Shown piece by piece: positions 26,311 to 34,635 of a stretch of DNA of 64,000 bases (positions are counted from its first letter, which is position 1; every line of letters begins with the position of its first letter). This DNA comes from Mesorhizobium sp. YM1C-6-2. GTDB taxonomy: Bacteria > Pseudomonadota > Alphaproteobacteria > Rhizobiales > Rhizobiaceae. The translations under genes and the position numbers were made by a program. The notes under the pieces are model-generated. The model ran no database searches. It was not told the origin of the DNA and was given only the letters and a program-made list of their open reading frames with translations. The DNA lies in contig NZ_RCIZ01000001.1 of NCBI RefSeq assembly GCF_003666685.1, positions 744,001-808,000 on the forward strand, given 5' to 3'.

Positions 26311-27213
26311 ATGAAAAGAGTCCGCAAGGCAGTATTTCCGGTAGCAGGGTTGGGGACGCGGTTTCTGCCGGCGACGAAGGCGGTGCCGAAGGAGATGCTG
26401 ACGGTCGTCGACCGTCCTGTCATCCAGTATGTGGTCGATGAGGCGCGCGAGGCGGGCATCGAGCACTTCATCTTCGTGACCGGCCGCAACAAGGCGGTCA
26501 TCGAGGATCATTTCGACATGCAGTTCGAGCTGAACCACACGCTGGCGCAGCGCGGCAAGGACGACCAGCTGGCCAAGCTGCAGCGGCTGCAGCCGCTGGC
26601 CGGGCAGACCAGCTTCACCCGCCAGCAGGAGCCGCTGGGTCTCGGCCACGCGGTCTGGTGCGCGCGCGAGCTGGTCGGCGACGAGCCGTTCGCGCTGCTT
26701 CTGCCCGACATGATCATGCAGTCCAGGAAGAGCTGCATGGCCGAGATGGTGGAGCTTTACGAAAACACCGGCGGCAACATCGTCGCGGTGCAGGAGTGCG
26801 ATCCTGAAGAGGCGCACAAATACGGCATCGTCGGCAAGGGCGAGGCGGCGCATAACGGTTTCCGGATCACCGGGATGGTGGAGAAGCCGAAGCAGGGCAC
26901 GGCGCCGTCGAACCTGTTCATCAACGGCCGCTACATCCTGCAGCCGGAGATCTTCTCGATCCTGGAGAACCAGGAACGGGGCGCCGGCAACGAGATCCAG
27001 CTCACCGACGGCATGCTGAAGCTTGAGAAGCAGCAGGGCTTCTACGGCTACCACTACCGCGGCCGCACCTTCGACTGCGGCTCGCCGGAAGGTTTTGTCG
27101 AGGCCAATGTGGCGTTTGCGCTGGCAAGGCCGGACCTCGCCCGCTCCATGGCCGACGTGATCGGCGATCTCCTGGAGGAGGCGGCCGTGCCGCCGCTCAA
27201 ACAGGTCGGCTAG
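26311..27213 (+). CDS. galU: UTP-glucose-1-phosphate uridylyltransferase
   Basis: A 300-residue nucleotidyltransferase making UDP-glucose from UTP and glucose 1-phosphate. The N-terminal signature [20 protein letters not shown] (residues 8-27) binds nucleotide, and the EKP segment of [14 protein letters not shown] (about 192) is typical of GalU/ExoN. ATG at 26311 follows a GGAG site by about 8 nt and fits the usual start. It supplies the substrate of Ugd, encoded 115 nt upstream. A small coiled-coil protein gene begins 1 nt after its stop. Confidence 0.95.
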   Translation: MKRVRKAVFPVAGLGTRFLPATKAVPKEMLTVVDRPVIQYVVDEAREAGIEHFIFVTGRNKAVIEDHFDMQFELNHTLAQRGKDDQLAKLQRLQPLAGQTSFTRQQEPLGLGHAVWCARELVGDEPFALLLPDMIMQSRKSCMAEMVELYENTGGNIVAVQECDPEEAHKYGIVGKGEAAHNGFRITGMVEKPKQGTAPSNLFINGRYILQPEIFSILENQERGAGNEIQLTDGMLKLEKQQGFYGYHYRGRTFDCGSPEGFVEANVAFALARPDLARSMADVIGDLLEEAAVPPLKQVG

Positions 27214-27214
27214 G

Positions 27215-27580
27215 ATGGCAATCTTCGGATTCCGGACAAGGAATCCCGAACGGGACGACGCGACCGATGCGCGTCGTTTCGATCGCCTGGCGCGATTGCT
27301 CGACGAGATCTCGGACGAGATAGCGGTGGAGAGGTCCGGACTGGAGCGCCGCTACCGCTCGGCAACGACGGACGCGGCCTTCCTGGTCGAGGCGATGGAG
27401 AATGACGGCGCGGCCGACCGTTCCAACGACAGGGTGGAGGAACTGACGGCCTCGATCATCAATTGCGAGCGCCGGCTCGACGTCCTGTCGCGCCAGGTCT
27501 CGATCCTCGACGAGTTCCGCACGACTCTTTCCCAGCTTGCCAGGAAAGCGCCCTCCGATCCGGAGAAGTCGGCGCGCTAG
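27215..27580 (+). CDS. Small coiled-coil protein of unknown function, coupled to galU
   Basis: A 121-residue hydrophilic protein with no recognised family. Residues 20-110 are rich in charged residues and Leu with heptad-like spacing, suggesting an extended helical or coiled-coil form. It starts 1 nt after the galU stop (TAGGATG), so it is probably translated with GalU. A role in EPS regulation or as a GalU partner is guesswork. It ends the EPS region. Confidence 0.55.
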   Translation: MAIFGFRTRNPERDDATDARRFDRLARLLDEISDEIAVERSGLERRYRSATTDAAFLVEAMENDGAADRSNDRVEELTASIINCERRLDVLSRQVSILDEFRTTLSQLARKAPSDPEKSAR

Positions 27581-27735
27581 CTCCGTTTGCGGCCGCGAGC
27601 CGGCGCCCGGCGGGCGTCTCGGCGGTTTCCGCATGGGTTGTTCCGTTCCGAGGTAGCCCCGTCCCGTCTTCCGGCCTACATCCAACGCACGGATTCCGAC
27701 GGCCGGCGGGATTCGTTGTCAAATTTCGCTCTTTA

Positions 27736-27769
27736 TGAACATTTCGCTTGATCGAAAGACATATGTTCA
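27736..27769. promoter_or_regulatory. Probable SorC-type operator upstream of DRL operon
   Basis: Perfect 7-bp arms TGAACAT (27736-27742) and ATGTTCA (27763-27769) flank a 20-bp spacer that itself contains TTTCG/CGAAA. It lies 38 bp before the DRL start. A related sequence at 34061-34085 precedes the PTS operon. SorC-family regulators bind long spaced repeats, and one is encoded at 39920-40933; the link is inferred. Confidence 0.5.
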
Positions 27770-27807
27770 CTAGGGATTGCTGGCCGCAGCTAGGAGGAGT
27801 TTAGCGG

Positions 27808-29127
27808 ATGAGCATCAACATTTCCCCGACCGGCCTCGCGCGCGACCTCAGGGAACGCGGCAAATCGGGCAAGCCGATTCGCATCGGGCTCATCGGATCG
27901 GGCGAGATGGGCACCGACATCGTCACCCGCGTGGCGCATATGGACGGCATCGAGATCGGCGCCATCGCCGAACTCAACCTCCCGAACGCGGTGAAGGCGG
28001 TCGACATCGCCTACCAGGAAAAGGGCCATTCGGCCGAGGCCGGCAATGCCGGCGACCTGACCAGGGCGATGGAGTCAGGCAAGATCGCCGTCACCGGCGA
28101 CGCCAGCCTCGTCATCGGCAACGATCTGATCGACGTGGTGATCGACGCGACCGGCGTGCCGGCGGTCGGCGCCGAGATAGGCCTGCGGGCCATGGAGCAC
28201 GGCAAGCATCTCGTCATGATGAACGTCGAGGCCGACGTCACCATCGGTGCCTATCTGAAGAGCGAGGCCGACCGTCTCGGCGTCACCTATTCGCTGGGGG
28301 CCGGCGACGAGCCTTCCTCCTGCATGGAGCTGATCGAGTTCGTCTCCGCCATGGGCCATCCGATCGTGGCGGCCGGCAAGGGCAAGAACAATCCGCTCAA
28401 CGTCGACGCCACGCCGCCCGCCTATGAGGAAGAGGCGGCGCGCCGGCACATGAACGTGCGCATGCTGGTCGAGTTCGTCGACGGCTCCAAGACCATGGTC
28501 GAGATGGCGGCGATCGCCAACGCCACCGGCCTGGTGCCCGACAAACCCGGCATGCACGGCCCTGCCGCGACGCTCGGCGAGCTGAACAAGACGCTGGTGC
28601 CCGAGAAGGATGGCGGCGTGCTGTCGAAGGTCGGCGTGGTCGACTATTCGATCGGCAAGGGCGTTGCGCCCGGCGTCTTCGTCATCGCCGACATGTCGCA
28701 TCCGCGCGTCACCGAGCGCATGGAAGACCTGAAGATGGGCAAGGGTCCCTACTTCACCTTCCACCGGCCCTATCACCTCACCTCGCTCGAGGTGCCGCTC
28801 ACCTGCGCCCGCGTGGTGCTCTACGGCAAGGCCGACATGGTGCCGCTGGCAAAGCCGGTCGCGGAAGTCTGCGCCGTTGCCAAGAAGGATCTGCAGCCCG
28901 GCGACACGCTCGATGCCATCGGCGAGTACTGCTACCGCGCCTGGATCATGACCGCGCCCGAGGCGCGCGCGGCGAAGGCCATTCCCTGCGGCCTGCTGCA
29001 GGGCGGCTCGGTGACCGCGCCGATCAGGAAGGGCGAACTCATCACCTACCAGAATGCGGCCCCCGCACCCGGTTCCAAGATCGCCGAGCTGCGCGCGCGC
29101 CAGGACAAGCTTGTCTACGGAGCATGA
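27808..29127 (+). CDS. DXR-like (DRL family) NAD(P)-dependent oxidoreductase with SAF domain
   Basis: A 439-residue protein with an N-terminal Rossmann domain (GSGEMG at residues 30-35), a central catalytic domain (about 160-340) and a C-terminal SAF domain (about 355-425). Automatic annotation often calls this layout homoserine dehydrogenase-like, but Brucella DRL, an alternative 1-deoxyxylulose 5-phosphate reductoisomerase, has this architecture and size. Here it heads an operon with acetoin-dehydrogenase-like subunits, next to a sugar PTS, so I infer a catabolic role, possibly oxidising a branched polyol phosphate such as 2-C-methylerythritol 4-phosphate. A GGAGGA site precedes the ATG. 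Family call fairly firm; substrate inferred. Confidence 0.7.
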   Translation: MSINISPTGLARDLRERGKSGKPIRIGLIGSGEMGTDIVTRVAHMDGIEIGAIAELNLPNAVKAVDIAYQEKGHSAEAGNAGDLTRAMESGKIAVTGDASLVIGNDLIDVVIDATGVPAVGAEIGLRAMEHGKHLVMMNVEADVTIGAYLKSEADRLGVTYSLGAGDEPSSCMELIEFVSAMGHPIVAAGKGKNNPLNVDATPPAYEEEAARRHMNVRMLVEFVDGSKTMVEMAAIANATGLVPDKPGMHGPAATLGELNKTLVPEKDGGVLSKVGVVDYSIGKGVAPGVFVIADMSHPRVTERMEDLKMGKGPYFTFHRPYHLTSLEVPLTCARVVLYGKADMVPLAKPVAEVCAVAKKDLQPGDTLDAIGEYCYRAWIMTAPEARAAKAIPCGLLQGGSVTAPIRKGELITYQNAAPAPGSKIAELRARQDKLVYGA

Positions 29128-30158
29128 GCATGGCCACCGCGAGGAAGCTCGCCGACGAAACGCACTCCAACCTGCCCTTCGCCTACAGGCACTACGGTCC
29201 TGACGAGCTGAAGGAGGTGCTGCGCAAGATGTACCTCATCCGCCGCTTCGAGGAGGGCGCCGAGGACAGCTACATGCGCGGCCTCATCCACGGCACGATG
29301 CACCTCTCCATCGGCCAGGAAGCGAGCGCCATGGGCATCTGCATGCCGCTGACGGCGGAGGACCAGATCACCTCGACGCATCGCGGCCACGGCCACTGCA
29401 TCGCCAAGGGCGCCGACGTGAAGCGGATGTTCGCCGAGTTCTTCGGCAAGACGACCGGCTATTGCAAGGGCCGCGGCGGCTCGATGCACATCGCCGACGT
29501 TTCGATGGGCAATCTCGGCGCCAACGGCATTGTCGCCGGCGGCATCCCGATCGCGGTCGGGGCTGCGCTTTCGGCCAAGAAGCTGAAGAACGGCAAGGTG
29601 GTCGTCTCCTTCTTCGGCGACGGCGCCAACAATGAAGGCGCCTTCCACGAGGCGCTCAACATGGCCTCCATCTGGAAGCTGCCGGTGATCTTCGTCTGCG
29701 AGAACAACGGCTACGGTATGTCGACCTCGACGGCGCGCTCGACCGCGGTGAAGAACATCGCCGACCGCGCCGCCGCCTATTCGATGCCCGGCGTCATCGT
29801 CAACGGCAACATCTTCTCCGAGGTCGCGGAGGCGTCGCATGCGGCGGTCGAGCGCGCCCGTGCGGGCGAAGGGCCGACGCTGATCGAGTCGAAGACCTAT
29901 CGCTACCGCGGCCATTCCAAGAGCGACCGCAACCGCTATCGGAGCAAGGAGGAGATCGAGGACTGGATCTCCAACCGCGACCCGATCATGCTGTTCGAGG
30001 CCGATCTCAAGGAGTTCGGCATCATCGACGACAAGGGCATCGAGGCGATCCGCGAGGCGGTGCGCGCCGAGATCGAGGCCGGCATCGAGTTCGCCAAGGC
30101 GAGCCCGTCTCCCGACACCGCGGACCTGCAAGAATTCGTCTACACGGAGCCGGCCTGA
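29124..30158 (+). CDS. TPP-dependent dehydrogenase E1 alpha subunit (acetoin dehydrogenase-like)
   Basis: A 344-residue E1 alpha subunit of the 2-oxo acid/acetoin dehydrogenase type. The TPP-Mg motif runs from GDGANNEG to [10 protein letters not shown] (about residues 168-202). [12 protein letters not shown] and [15 protein letters not shown] are typical of the pyruvate and acetoin dehydrogenase branch. With E1 beta and E2 it should cleave a substrate carbonyl-carbon bond, load an acyl group on lipoate and form acyl-CoA. The ATG at 29124 overlaps the DRL stop (ATGA); ATG 29130 has better spacing from GGAG. The link to DRL suggests an acetoin-like ketose phosphate such as DXP. Confidence 0.85.
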   Translation: MSMATARKLADETHSNLPFAYRHYGPDELKEVLRKMYLIRRFEEGAEDSYMRGLIHGTMHLSIGQEASAMGICMPLTAEDQITSTHRGHGHCIAKGADVKRMFAEFFGKTTGYCKGRGGSMHIADVSMGNLGANGIVAGGIPIAVGAALSAKKLKNGKVVVSFFGDGANNEGAFHEALNMASIWKLPVIFVCENNGYGMSTSTARSTAVKNIADRAAAYSMPGVIVNGNIFSEVAEASHAAVERARAGEGPTLIESKTYRYRGHSKSDRNRYRSKEEIEDWISNRDPIMLFEADLKEFGIIDDKGIEAIREAVRAEIEAGIEFAKASPSPDTADLQEFVYTEPA

Positions 30159-30160
30159 CC

Positions 30161-31159
30161 ATGGACGCGATGCCGCGCGAGCTCAGCTATTCGCAGGCCA
30201 TTCAGGAGGCCATGGCGATCGCCATGGAGGCCGACGAACGCGTCTTCCTGATGGGCGAGGACATCGGCGTCTATGGCGGCGCCTTCCAGGTGACCGGCGA
30301 TCTCGTCGAGCGCTTCGGGGCCGACCGTGTGATGGACACGCCGATCTCCGAGCTCGGCGGCGCGGGTGTGGCGGTCGGCGCGGCGCTGACCGGCATGCGG
30401 CCGATCTTCGAGTTCCAGTTCTCCGACTTCGCCACGCTCGCCATGGAGCAGATCGTCAACCAGGCCGCCAAGATGCGCTTCATGCTGGGTGGCGAAGTCT
30501 CGGTGCCGGTGGTCATGCGCTTTCCGGCAGGCTCCGGCACGGGCGCTGCCGCGCAGCACAGCCAGAGCCTCGAAGCCTGGCTCGGCCACGTTCCGGGCCT
30601 GAAGGTCATCCAGCCGGCAACGCCGCACGACGCCAAGGGCATGCTGCTGGCGGCCGTCGCCGATCCCGACCCGGTGATGATCTTCGAGCACAAGCTGCTC
30701 TACAAGATGAAGGGCCATGTACCCGAGGGACACTACACCGTGCCGATCGGCAAGGCCGAGATCCGCCGCGAGGGCAGCGACCTCACCATCGTCGCGACCT
30801 CGATCATGGTGCACAAGGCGCTGGAAGCCGCCGAGACTCTTTCCGGCGAAGGCATCGACATCGAGGTGGTGGACCTGCGAACCATCCGGCCGATGGACAA
30901 GGCCACCATCATCGAGAGCGTGAAGAAGACCTCGCGCCTGCTCTGCGTCTACGAGGCGGTGAAGACGCTGGGCATCGGCGCCGAGGTGAGCGCCACCATC
31001 GCCGAGAGCGATGCCTTCGATTATCTGGATGCCCCGATCGTGCGGCTGGGCGGCGCCGAGACGCCGGTTCCCTACAATCCCGAGCTCGAGAAGGCGACGG
31101 TGCCGCAGGTTCCGGACATCGTGACCGCCGCACGCGACCTGGTGCGCGGAAAACGCTGA
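30161..31159 (+). CDS. TPP-dependent dehydrogenase E1 beta subunit
   Basis: A 332-residue E1 beta subunit, the transketolase-like pyrimidine-binding and C-terminal half of the E1 heterotetramer. Typical segments are [15 protein letters not shown] (about 31-45), [18 protein letters not shown], and [26 protein letters not shown] around residues 85-110. It starts 2 nt after the alpha subunit stop and its TGA overlaps the E2 ATG, so the three subunits are made together. No E3 (lipoamide dehydrogenase) gene is nearby; the cell's general E3 would be used. Confidence 0.88.
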   Translation: MDAMPRELSYSQAIQEAMAIAMEADERVFLMGEDIGVYGGAFQVTGDLVERFGADRVMDTPISELGGAGVAVGAALTGMRPIFEFQFSDFATLAMEQIVNQAAKMRFMLGGEVSVPVVMRFPAGSGTGAAAQHSQSLEAWLGHVPGLKVIQPATPHDAKGMLLAAVADPDPVMIFEHKLLYKMKGHVPEGHYTVPIGKAEIRREGSDLTIVATSIMVHKALEAAETLSGEGIDIEVVDLRTIRPMDKATIIESVKKTSRLLCVYEAVKTLGIGAEVSATIAESDAFDYLDAPIVRLGGAETPVPYNPELEKATVPQVPDIVTAARDLVRGKR

Positions 31160-32562
31160 TGCCCGTCGAAGTCATCCTGCCCAAGGTCGACATGGACATG
31201 GCGACCGGCCAGATCTCGCGCTGGTTCGTCGCCGAAGGCGCGACGGTGAAGCAGGGCGACCTGCTGTTCGAGATCGAGACCGACAAGGCGGCGATGGAGA
31301 TCGATTCGCCGGCATCCGGCACCCTCCGCGACATCGTCGGCAAGGAAGGCGTGGATATTCCCGTGGGATCGCCGGTGGCGTGGATCTATGCCGAGGGCGA
31401 AACCGTGCAGGACATGGCTCCCACCTCCCCCTCTGCGGGGGGAGGTCGCGCCGAAGGCGCGGGTGGGGATGATACGCCCTCTACGCCGAATGCAAAGCCT
31501 GAGACGGCAACCCCCACCCCGGCGCTGCGCGCCGCCCCTCTCCTCAAGGGGGAGGGTGGAACCCGCGCCACGCCGCTTGCCCGCCGTATCGCGCGCGAAA
31601 ACAATATTGCTTTGGCCGATATCGCCGGCTCCGGCCCGTATGGCCGCATTGTGCGCGCGGATGTCGAAGCCGCGGTCGCCGGCCTTTCCTCCCCCCTCCA
31701 GGGGGAGGTGGCGGCGAAGCGGACGGAGGGGATTGCCCCGGAAGGAACCGCCGTCGCGCCGAGCACCGGCTTTGCGACCCCACCCGACCGGCCTGCGCCG
31801 GCCGTCAAGCCGATGTCGGACGACGCGGTACTGAAGCTCTTCGAGGAAGGCTCCTACGAGCTCGTCCCGCACGACAACATGCGCAAGACCATCGCAAGGC
31901 GGCTGGTCGAGGCGAAGTCGACCATCCCGCACTTTTACCTGACGCTGGACTGCGAGATCGACGCGCTCCTGGCGCTGCGGACGCAGATCAACGCGGCCGC
32001 TCCGGTGAAGAAGACCGAGAAGGGCGAGGTTCCCGCCTACAAGGTCTCGGTCAACGACATGGTCATCAAGGCGATGGCGCTGGCGCTGCGAGACGTGCCG
32101 ACCGCCAACGTGTCGTGGACCGAAACCGCCATGGTGCAGCACAAGCATGCCGATGTCGGCGTCGCCGTCTCCATCCCCGGCGGCCTAATCACGCCGATCA
32201 TCCGCAAAGCGGACGAGAAGACGCTGTCGGTGATCGCCAACGAGATGAAGGACCTCGCCGCGCGTGCGCGCACCAAGAAGCTGAAGCCGGAGGAATACCA
32301 GGGCGGCACCACGGCGGTGTCCAATCTCGGCATGTTCGGCATCAAGGACTTTTCCGCGGTCATCAACCTGCCGCACGCGACGATCCTGGCGGTCGGCGCT
32401 GGCGAGGAACGGGCGGTGGTGAAGAACGGCGAGATCAAGATCGCCACCATCATGTCGGTGACGCTGTCGACCGATCATCGCGCCGTGGACGGCGCGCTCG
32501 GCGCCGAGCTTCTCGTCGCCTTCAAGCGCCACATCGAAAATCCGCTCGGGATACTGGTGTAG
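31159..32562 (+). CDS. Dihydrolipoamide acyltransferase (E2) with repeat-derived linkers
   Basis: A 467-residue E2. The lipoyl domain (1-82) has its lipoylated Lys at 43 in ETDKAAME. A peripheral-subunit-binding domain lies at about 135-173 (ATPLARRIARENNI to GRIVRADVEAAV). The catalytic domain (about 230-467) ends with DHRAVDG, giving His440 and Asp444. It transfers the acyl group made by E1 to CoA. Both linkers, residues 87-134 and 176-195, are encoded by G/C-rich palindromic repeats normally found between genes in rhizobia, kept in frame. That is unusual and makes the linkers Gly/Pro-rich. Confidence 0.88.
   Translation: MPVEVILPKVDMDMATGQISRWFVAEGATVKQGDLLFEIETDKAAMEIDSPASGTLRDIVGKEGVDIPVGSPVAWIYAEGETVQDMAPTSPSAGGGRAEGAGGDDTPSTPNAKPETATPTPALRAAPLLKGEGGTRATPLARRIARENNIALADIAGSGPYGRIVRADVEAAVAGLSSPLQGEVAAKRTEGIAPEGTAVAPSTGFATPPDRPAPAVKPMSDDAVLKLFEEGSYELVPHDNMRKTIARRLVEAKSTIPHFYLTLDCEIDALLALRTQINAAAPVKKTEKGEVPAYKVSVNDMVIKAMALALRDVPTANVSWTETAMVQHKHADVGVAVSIPGGLITPIIRKADEKTLSVIANEMKDLAARARTKKLKPEEYQGGTTAVSNLGMFGIKDFSAVINLPHATILAVGAGEERAVVKNGEIKIATIMSVTLSTDHRAVDGALGAELLVAFKRHIENPLGILV
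31420..31559. repeat. Inverted pair of rhizobial palindromic repeats inside the E2 gene
   Basis: Unit 31420-31468 begins CCCACCTCCCCCTC and ends GGGTGGGG; unit 31511-31559 begins CCCCCACCCC and ends GGGGGAGGGTGG, so the two are in roughly opposite orientation about 42 bp apart. Similar elements are common between rhizobial genes. Here they encode the first E2 linker without breaking the frame. Confidence 0.6.
31690..31731. repeat. Third palindromic repeat unit inside the E2 gene
   Basis: CCTCCCCCCTCC pairs with GGGGGAGG, followed by GGCGGCGAAGC and GGAGGGG, the same element type as at 31420-31559. It encodes the second E2 linker (about residues 178-191). A degenerate relative lies just after the stop at about 32568-32590. 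Confidence 0.55.
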
Positions 32563-32594
32563 CTCCAGCCTCCTGCAAGGGGGGAGAGGCAGCG

Positions 32595-33266
32595 TCAGCC
32601 CAGGAAGCCGCGCGCCGTCAGCTCATCCCGCACGGCATCCCAGCTTGCGCAGGCGGTCACTGCGCCGCGTGACACCAGCCTGCTGCCATGGCCGTCATAG
32701 GTATGGCCGCCGCCGGTATAGCCGATGACCATCATTCCTGCGGCGACCGCGCCTTCGACGCCGAGCGGCGAATCCTCGATGACGGCGCAGTGCGACGGAT
32801 CGGCTCCCATCTTCTCCGCCGCATAGAGGAAGATGTCGGGCGCCGGCTTGCCGTGTTTCACCATCGTCGAGCTGAACAGCGAATCTCCGAAATAGCCGGC
32901 GAGGCGGGTGATTTCGAGGCTGTGCCGTATCCGTTCGGGGGACGAGCCGGATGCCACGCATTTCCGGACCGACAGCCCGTCGAGAAAGCGTTTCAAGCCT
33001 TCCGTCTCGACAAGCTTCTCGGTGAACAGTCGTTTTGTCTCCGCCCAGATGTCCCCATGCGCATATTCGGGAATCTCGTGGCCGGTGAGTTCCTTGATCT
33101 TGACGATGATGTCGGCCTGCTTGAGCCCGATGCATTGTGCGATGATGTCGGCGCCGACGCCGTTCATGCCATGCCTGCCATAGACCCGCTCATAGGCTTC
33201 CGCCGCCAGCGGCTCGCTGTCGACGAGCACGCCGTCGCAATCGAAAATGACCAGTTTGTCTGCCAC
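32595..33266 (-). CDS. HAD-superfamily phosphatase (beta-phosphoglucomutase-like subfamily)
   Basis: A 223-residue HAD hydrolase with motif I VIFDCDGVLVDSE (nucleophile Asp9, acid Asp11), motif II Ser in VASGSSP (about 109), motif III Lys in KHGKPAPD and motif IV IEDSPLGVEGA. A helical cap lies between residues 15 and 80. Such enzymes remove phosphate from small sugar or polyol phosphates. It faces the E2 gene tail to tail and is probably part of the polyol gene group, perhaps relieving sugar-phosphate stress or freeing an intermediate; no substrate can be named. Confidence 0.85.
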   Translation of the reverse strand: MADKLVIFDCDGVLVDSEPLAAEAYERVYGRHGMNGVGADIIAQCIGLKQADIIVKIKELTGHEIPEYAHGDIWAETKRLFTEKLVETEGLKRFLDGLSVRKCVASGSSPERIRHSLEITRLAGYFGDSLFSSTMVKHGKPAPDIFLYAAEKMGADPSHCAVIEDSPLGVEGAVAAGMMVIGYTGGGHTYDGHGSRLVSRGAVTACASWDAVRDELTARGFLG

Positions 33267-33323
33267 GAGAACGCGCCCCGATTTTATGCTTGAGTTGGGA
33301 TGGATGGATTAGACGCGGCCCTG

Positions 33324-33962
33324 TCAGCGATGCGTCAGCCGGGGCTCGGCGAGCGACCCCAGCGCTTCCACGATCGCCGGGCGTGAGCGCGGATCGTCGG
33401 GAAGCAGCCAGTTGGGCTCGGCGCCGAGGAAGCGGTCGAGAAAGGCGACGGCATAGGCTGGCATTTCCGATGCGTTCTCGCGGTAGGACCACCATGTCCT
33501 GAGGTCGTCGGCGCATTTGTCGACCGCCGGCGCCTCGCCGAACTCCTGCTCATAGACTGCCGCGATCGCCGATACGCAGAAGTTCGTGTAGAGAAAACCT
33601 TCCGGCCAGAAGTCGACGATGTCGGCCATCTCGGGGTTGTTCGCGACCGCCGGCGCGCTAAGGCCCCGTTCCACGACCGTCGCCGGCTCCTGCCGGATCA
33701 GTTCGCGCAGCACCAGGCCGGCCGCGAAGATGACGAAGTCGGCGCGGTCGACCTTGGCGAAATCCTTCTTCGTCTCCATCGTCTCGACCCAGTCGAGGAA
33801 GGCCCGCGTCAGCTTCGCGTCGTCGATTTCGAAGCGCAGGCCGTAGGTCGAGGCGACGAGGCGGGCATGGCTGCGGAACGTCATGCGGAACCAGCGCAGA
33901 CGGCGCAGCCGATGCCTGAGGTCAGGCATCAGCGCCAATTCGTCCTTGAAGCGCAGGTCCAT
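33324..33962 (-). CDS. Conserved-looking hypothetical protein next to PTS operon
   Basis: A 212-residue protein not assigned to a family. It begins MDLRFKDELALMPDLRHRLRRLRW, is basic in the first 40 residues, then alpha-helical and Leu/Ala-rich, with an FWPEGFLYTNFCVSAIAAVYE segment near residue 120. Start 33962 is chosen because GGGAGA lies 6 nt upstream; ATG 33968 has no room for a site. It diverges from the gutM-PTS operon across a 183-bp region holding an operator-like repeat, so it may be regulated with it. Function unknown. Confidence 0.6.
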   Translation of the reverse strand: MDLRFKDELALMPDLRHRLRRLRWFRMTFRSHARLVASTYGLRFEIDDAKLTRAFLDWVETMETKKDFAKVDRADFVIFAAGLVLRELIRQEPATVVERGLSAPAVANNPEMADIVDFWPEGFLYTNFCVSAIAAVYEQEFGEAPAVDKCADDLRTWWSYRENASEMPAYAVAFLDRFLGAEPNWLLPDDPRSRPAIVEALGSLAEPRLTHR

Positions 33963-34060
33963 CAGCATTCTCCCGTGGAGAGTCTTATCACCACCGGCCC
34001 AAACGATCCAAATCTGGTGATATGGTGCGGGCGACGGCGCTCGAAGAATTATACACATTG

Positions 34061-34085
34061 ACATTCCGGAAAACAAATGTTCTGA
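34061..34085. promoter_or_regulatory. Operator-like repeat upstream of PTS operon
   Basis: ACATT (34061-34065) and AATGT (34076-34080) flank a TTCCGGAA palindrome, followed by TCTGA. Its ACATTCCG and AATGTTC parts resemble ACATTTCG and TATGTTC at 27740-27769 upstream of the DRL operon. It lies 61-85 bp before gutM in the divergent promoter region. Confidence 0.4.
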
Positions 34086-34145
34086 CATTAACGTGTTTCG
34101 CAGGCTGCCTGCCGGCGCTGCGAAACCGGCTTGGGAGGAAGCCTG

Positions 34146-34583
34146 ATGGCCATCTGGCAATGGGGATTGCTGGCACTTTTCTGCGTGTGGGCGCTGCAGT
34201 CGCTCGGCGTCTGGCTTCAGATGCGGCACTACACCGACGTCTTCAAGGGCGTCACCAACCAGTTCAATGACGGGTTCGTCGGCGCCGGAAATTTCCGCGG
34301 CCGTTTTTCCAAGGGCACCATCGTCGTCATCGTGGTGACGCCCGACCTGATCGTGCGCCGCCTGCTCATCATGAGCGGCCGCACGGTGTTCACCAAGTTC
34401 CGCAGGCATGAAGAATTCGAGGGGATGACCCTCGATCAACTCCGGTCCAATCCCGCGGTGCTGGGAGAGGGGGAAACCGGTGTGGCCGAGGCCGTGAAAC
34501 GTGCGATCGAGCAGATCGACCGCGCGCGGTCGGAGCCAGGGAGGCAGCCGGGCTTGTCCGGCTTGAACGTAGCTCGCGCATAG
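34146..34583 (+). CDS. gutM: GutM-like protein of glucitol-type PTS operon
   Basis: A 145-residue protein of the GutM (SrlM) family, known in enterobacteria as an activator of the glucitol operon. A hydrophobic N-terminal helix (about residues 4-20) is followed by RHYTDVFKGVTNQFNDGFVGAGNFRGRFSKG-type sequence, the most conserved part of the family, and a helical tail. The ATG at 34146 is preceded by GGGAGGA at good spacing. It heads the PTS operon and lies 52 nt before EIIC, an order also seen near other glucitol-type EIIs. Whether it acts as a regulator here is unknown. Confidence 0.8.
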   Translation: MAIWQWGLLALFCVWALQSLGVWLQMRHYTDVFKGVTNQFNDGFVGAGNFRGRFSKGTIVVIVVTPDLIVRRLLIMSGRTVFTKFRRHEEFEGMTLDQLRSNPAVLGEGETGVAEAVKRAIEQIDRARSEPGRQPGLSGLNVARA

Positions 34584-34635
34584 CGCAACCCCTTGCCGAC
34601 AGGGACAGAGAGGCAAGGCGGCTGAAGGAGGAGAG

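Noticed and set aside
27808-29127. Homoserine dehydrogenase as the product
   Set aside because: Only the NAD-binding domain resembles it; the SAF domain and lack of the homoserine dehydrogenase catalytic region point to the DRL-type family.
31420-31731. Frameshift or misassembly in the E2 gene at the GC-rich repeats
   Set aside because: The frame is kept through all three units and both flanking domains are intact, so an insertion tolerated in linkers is simpler.
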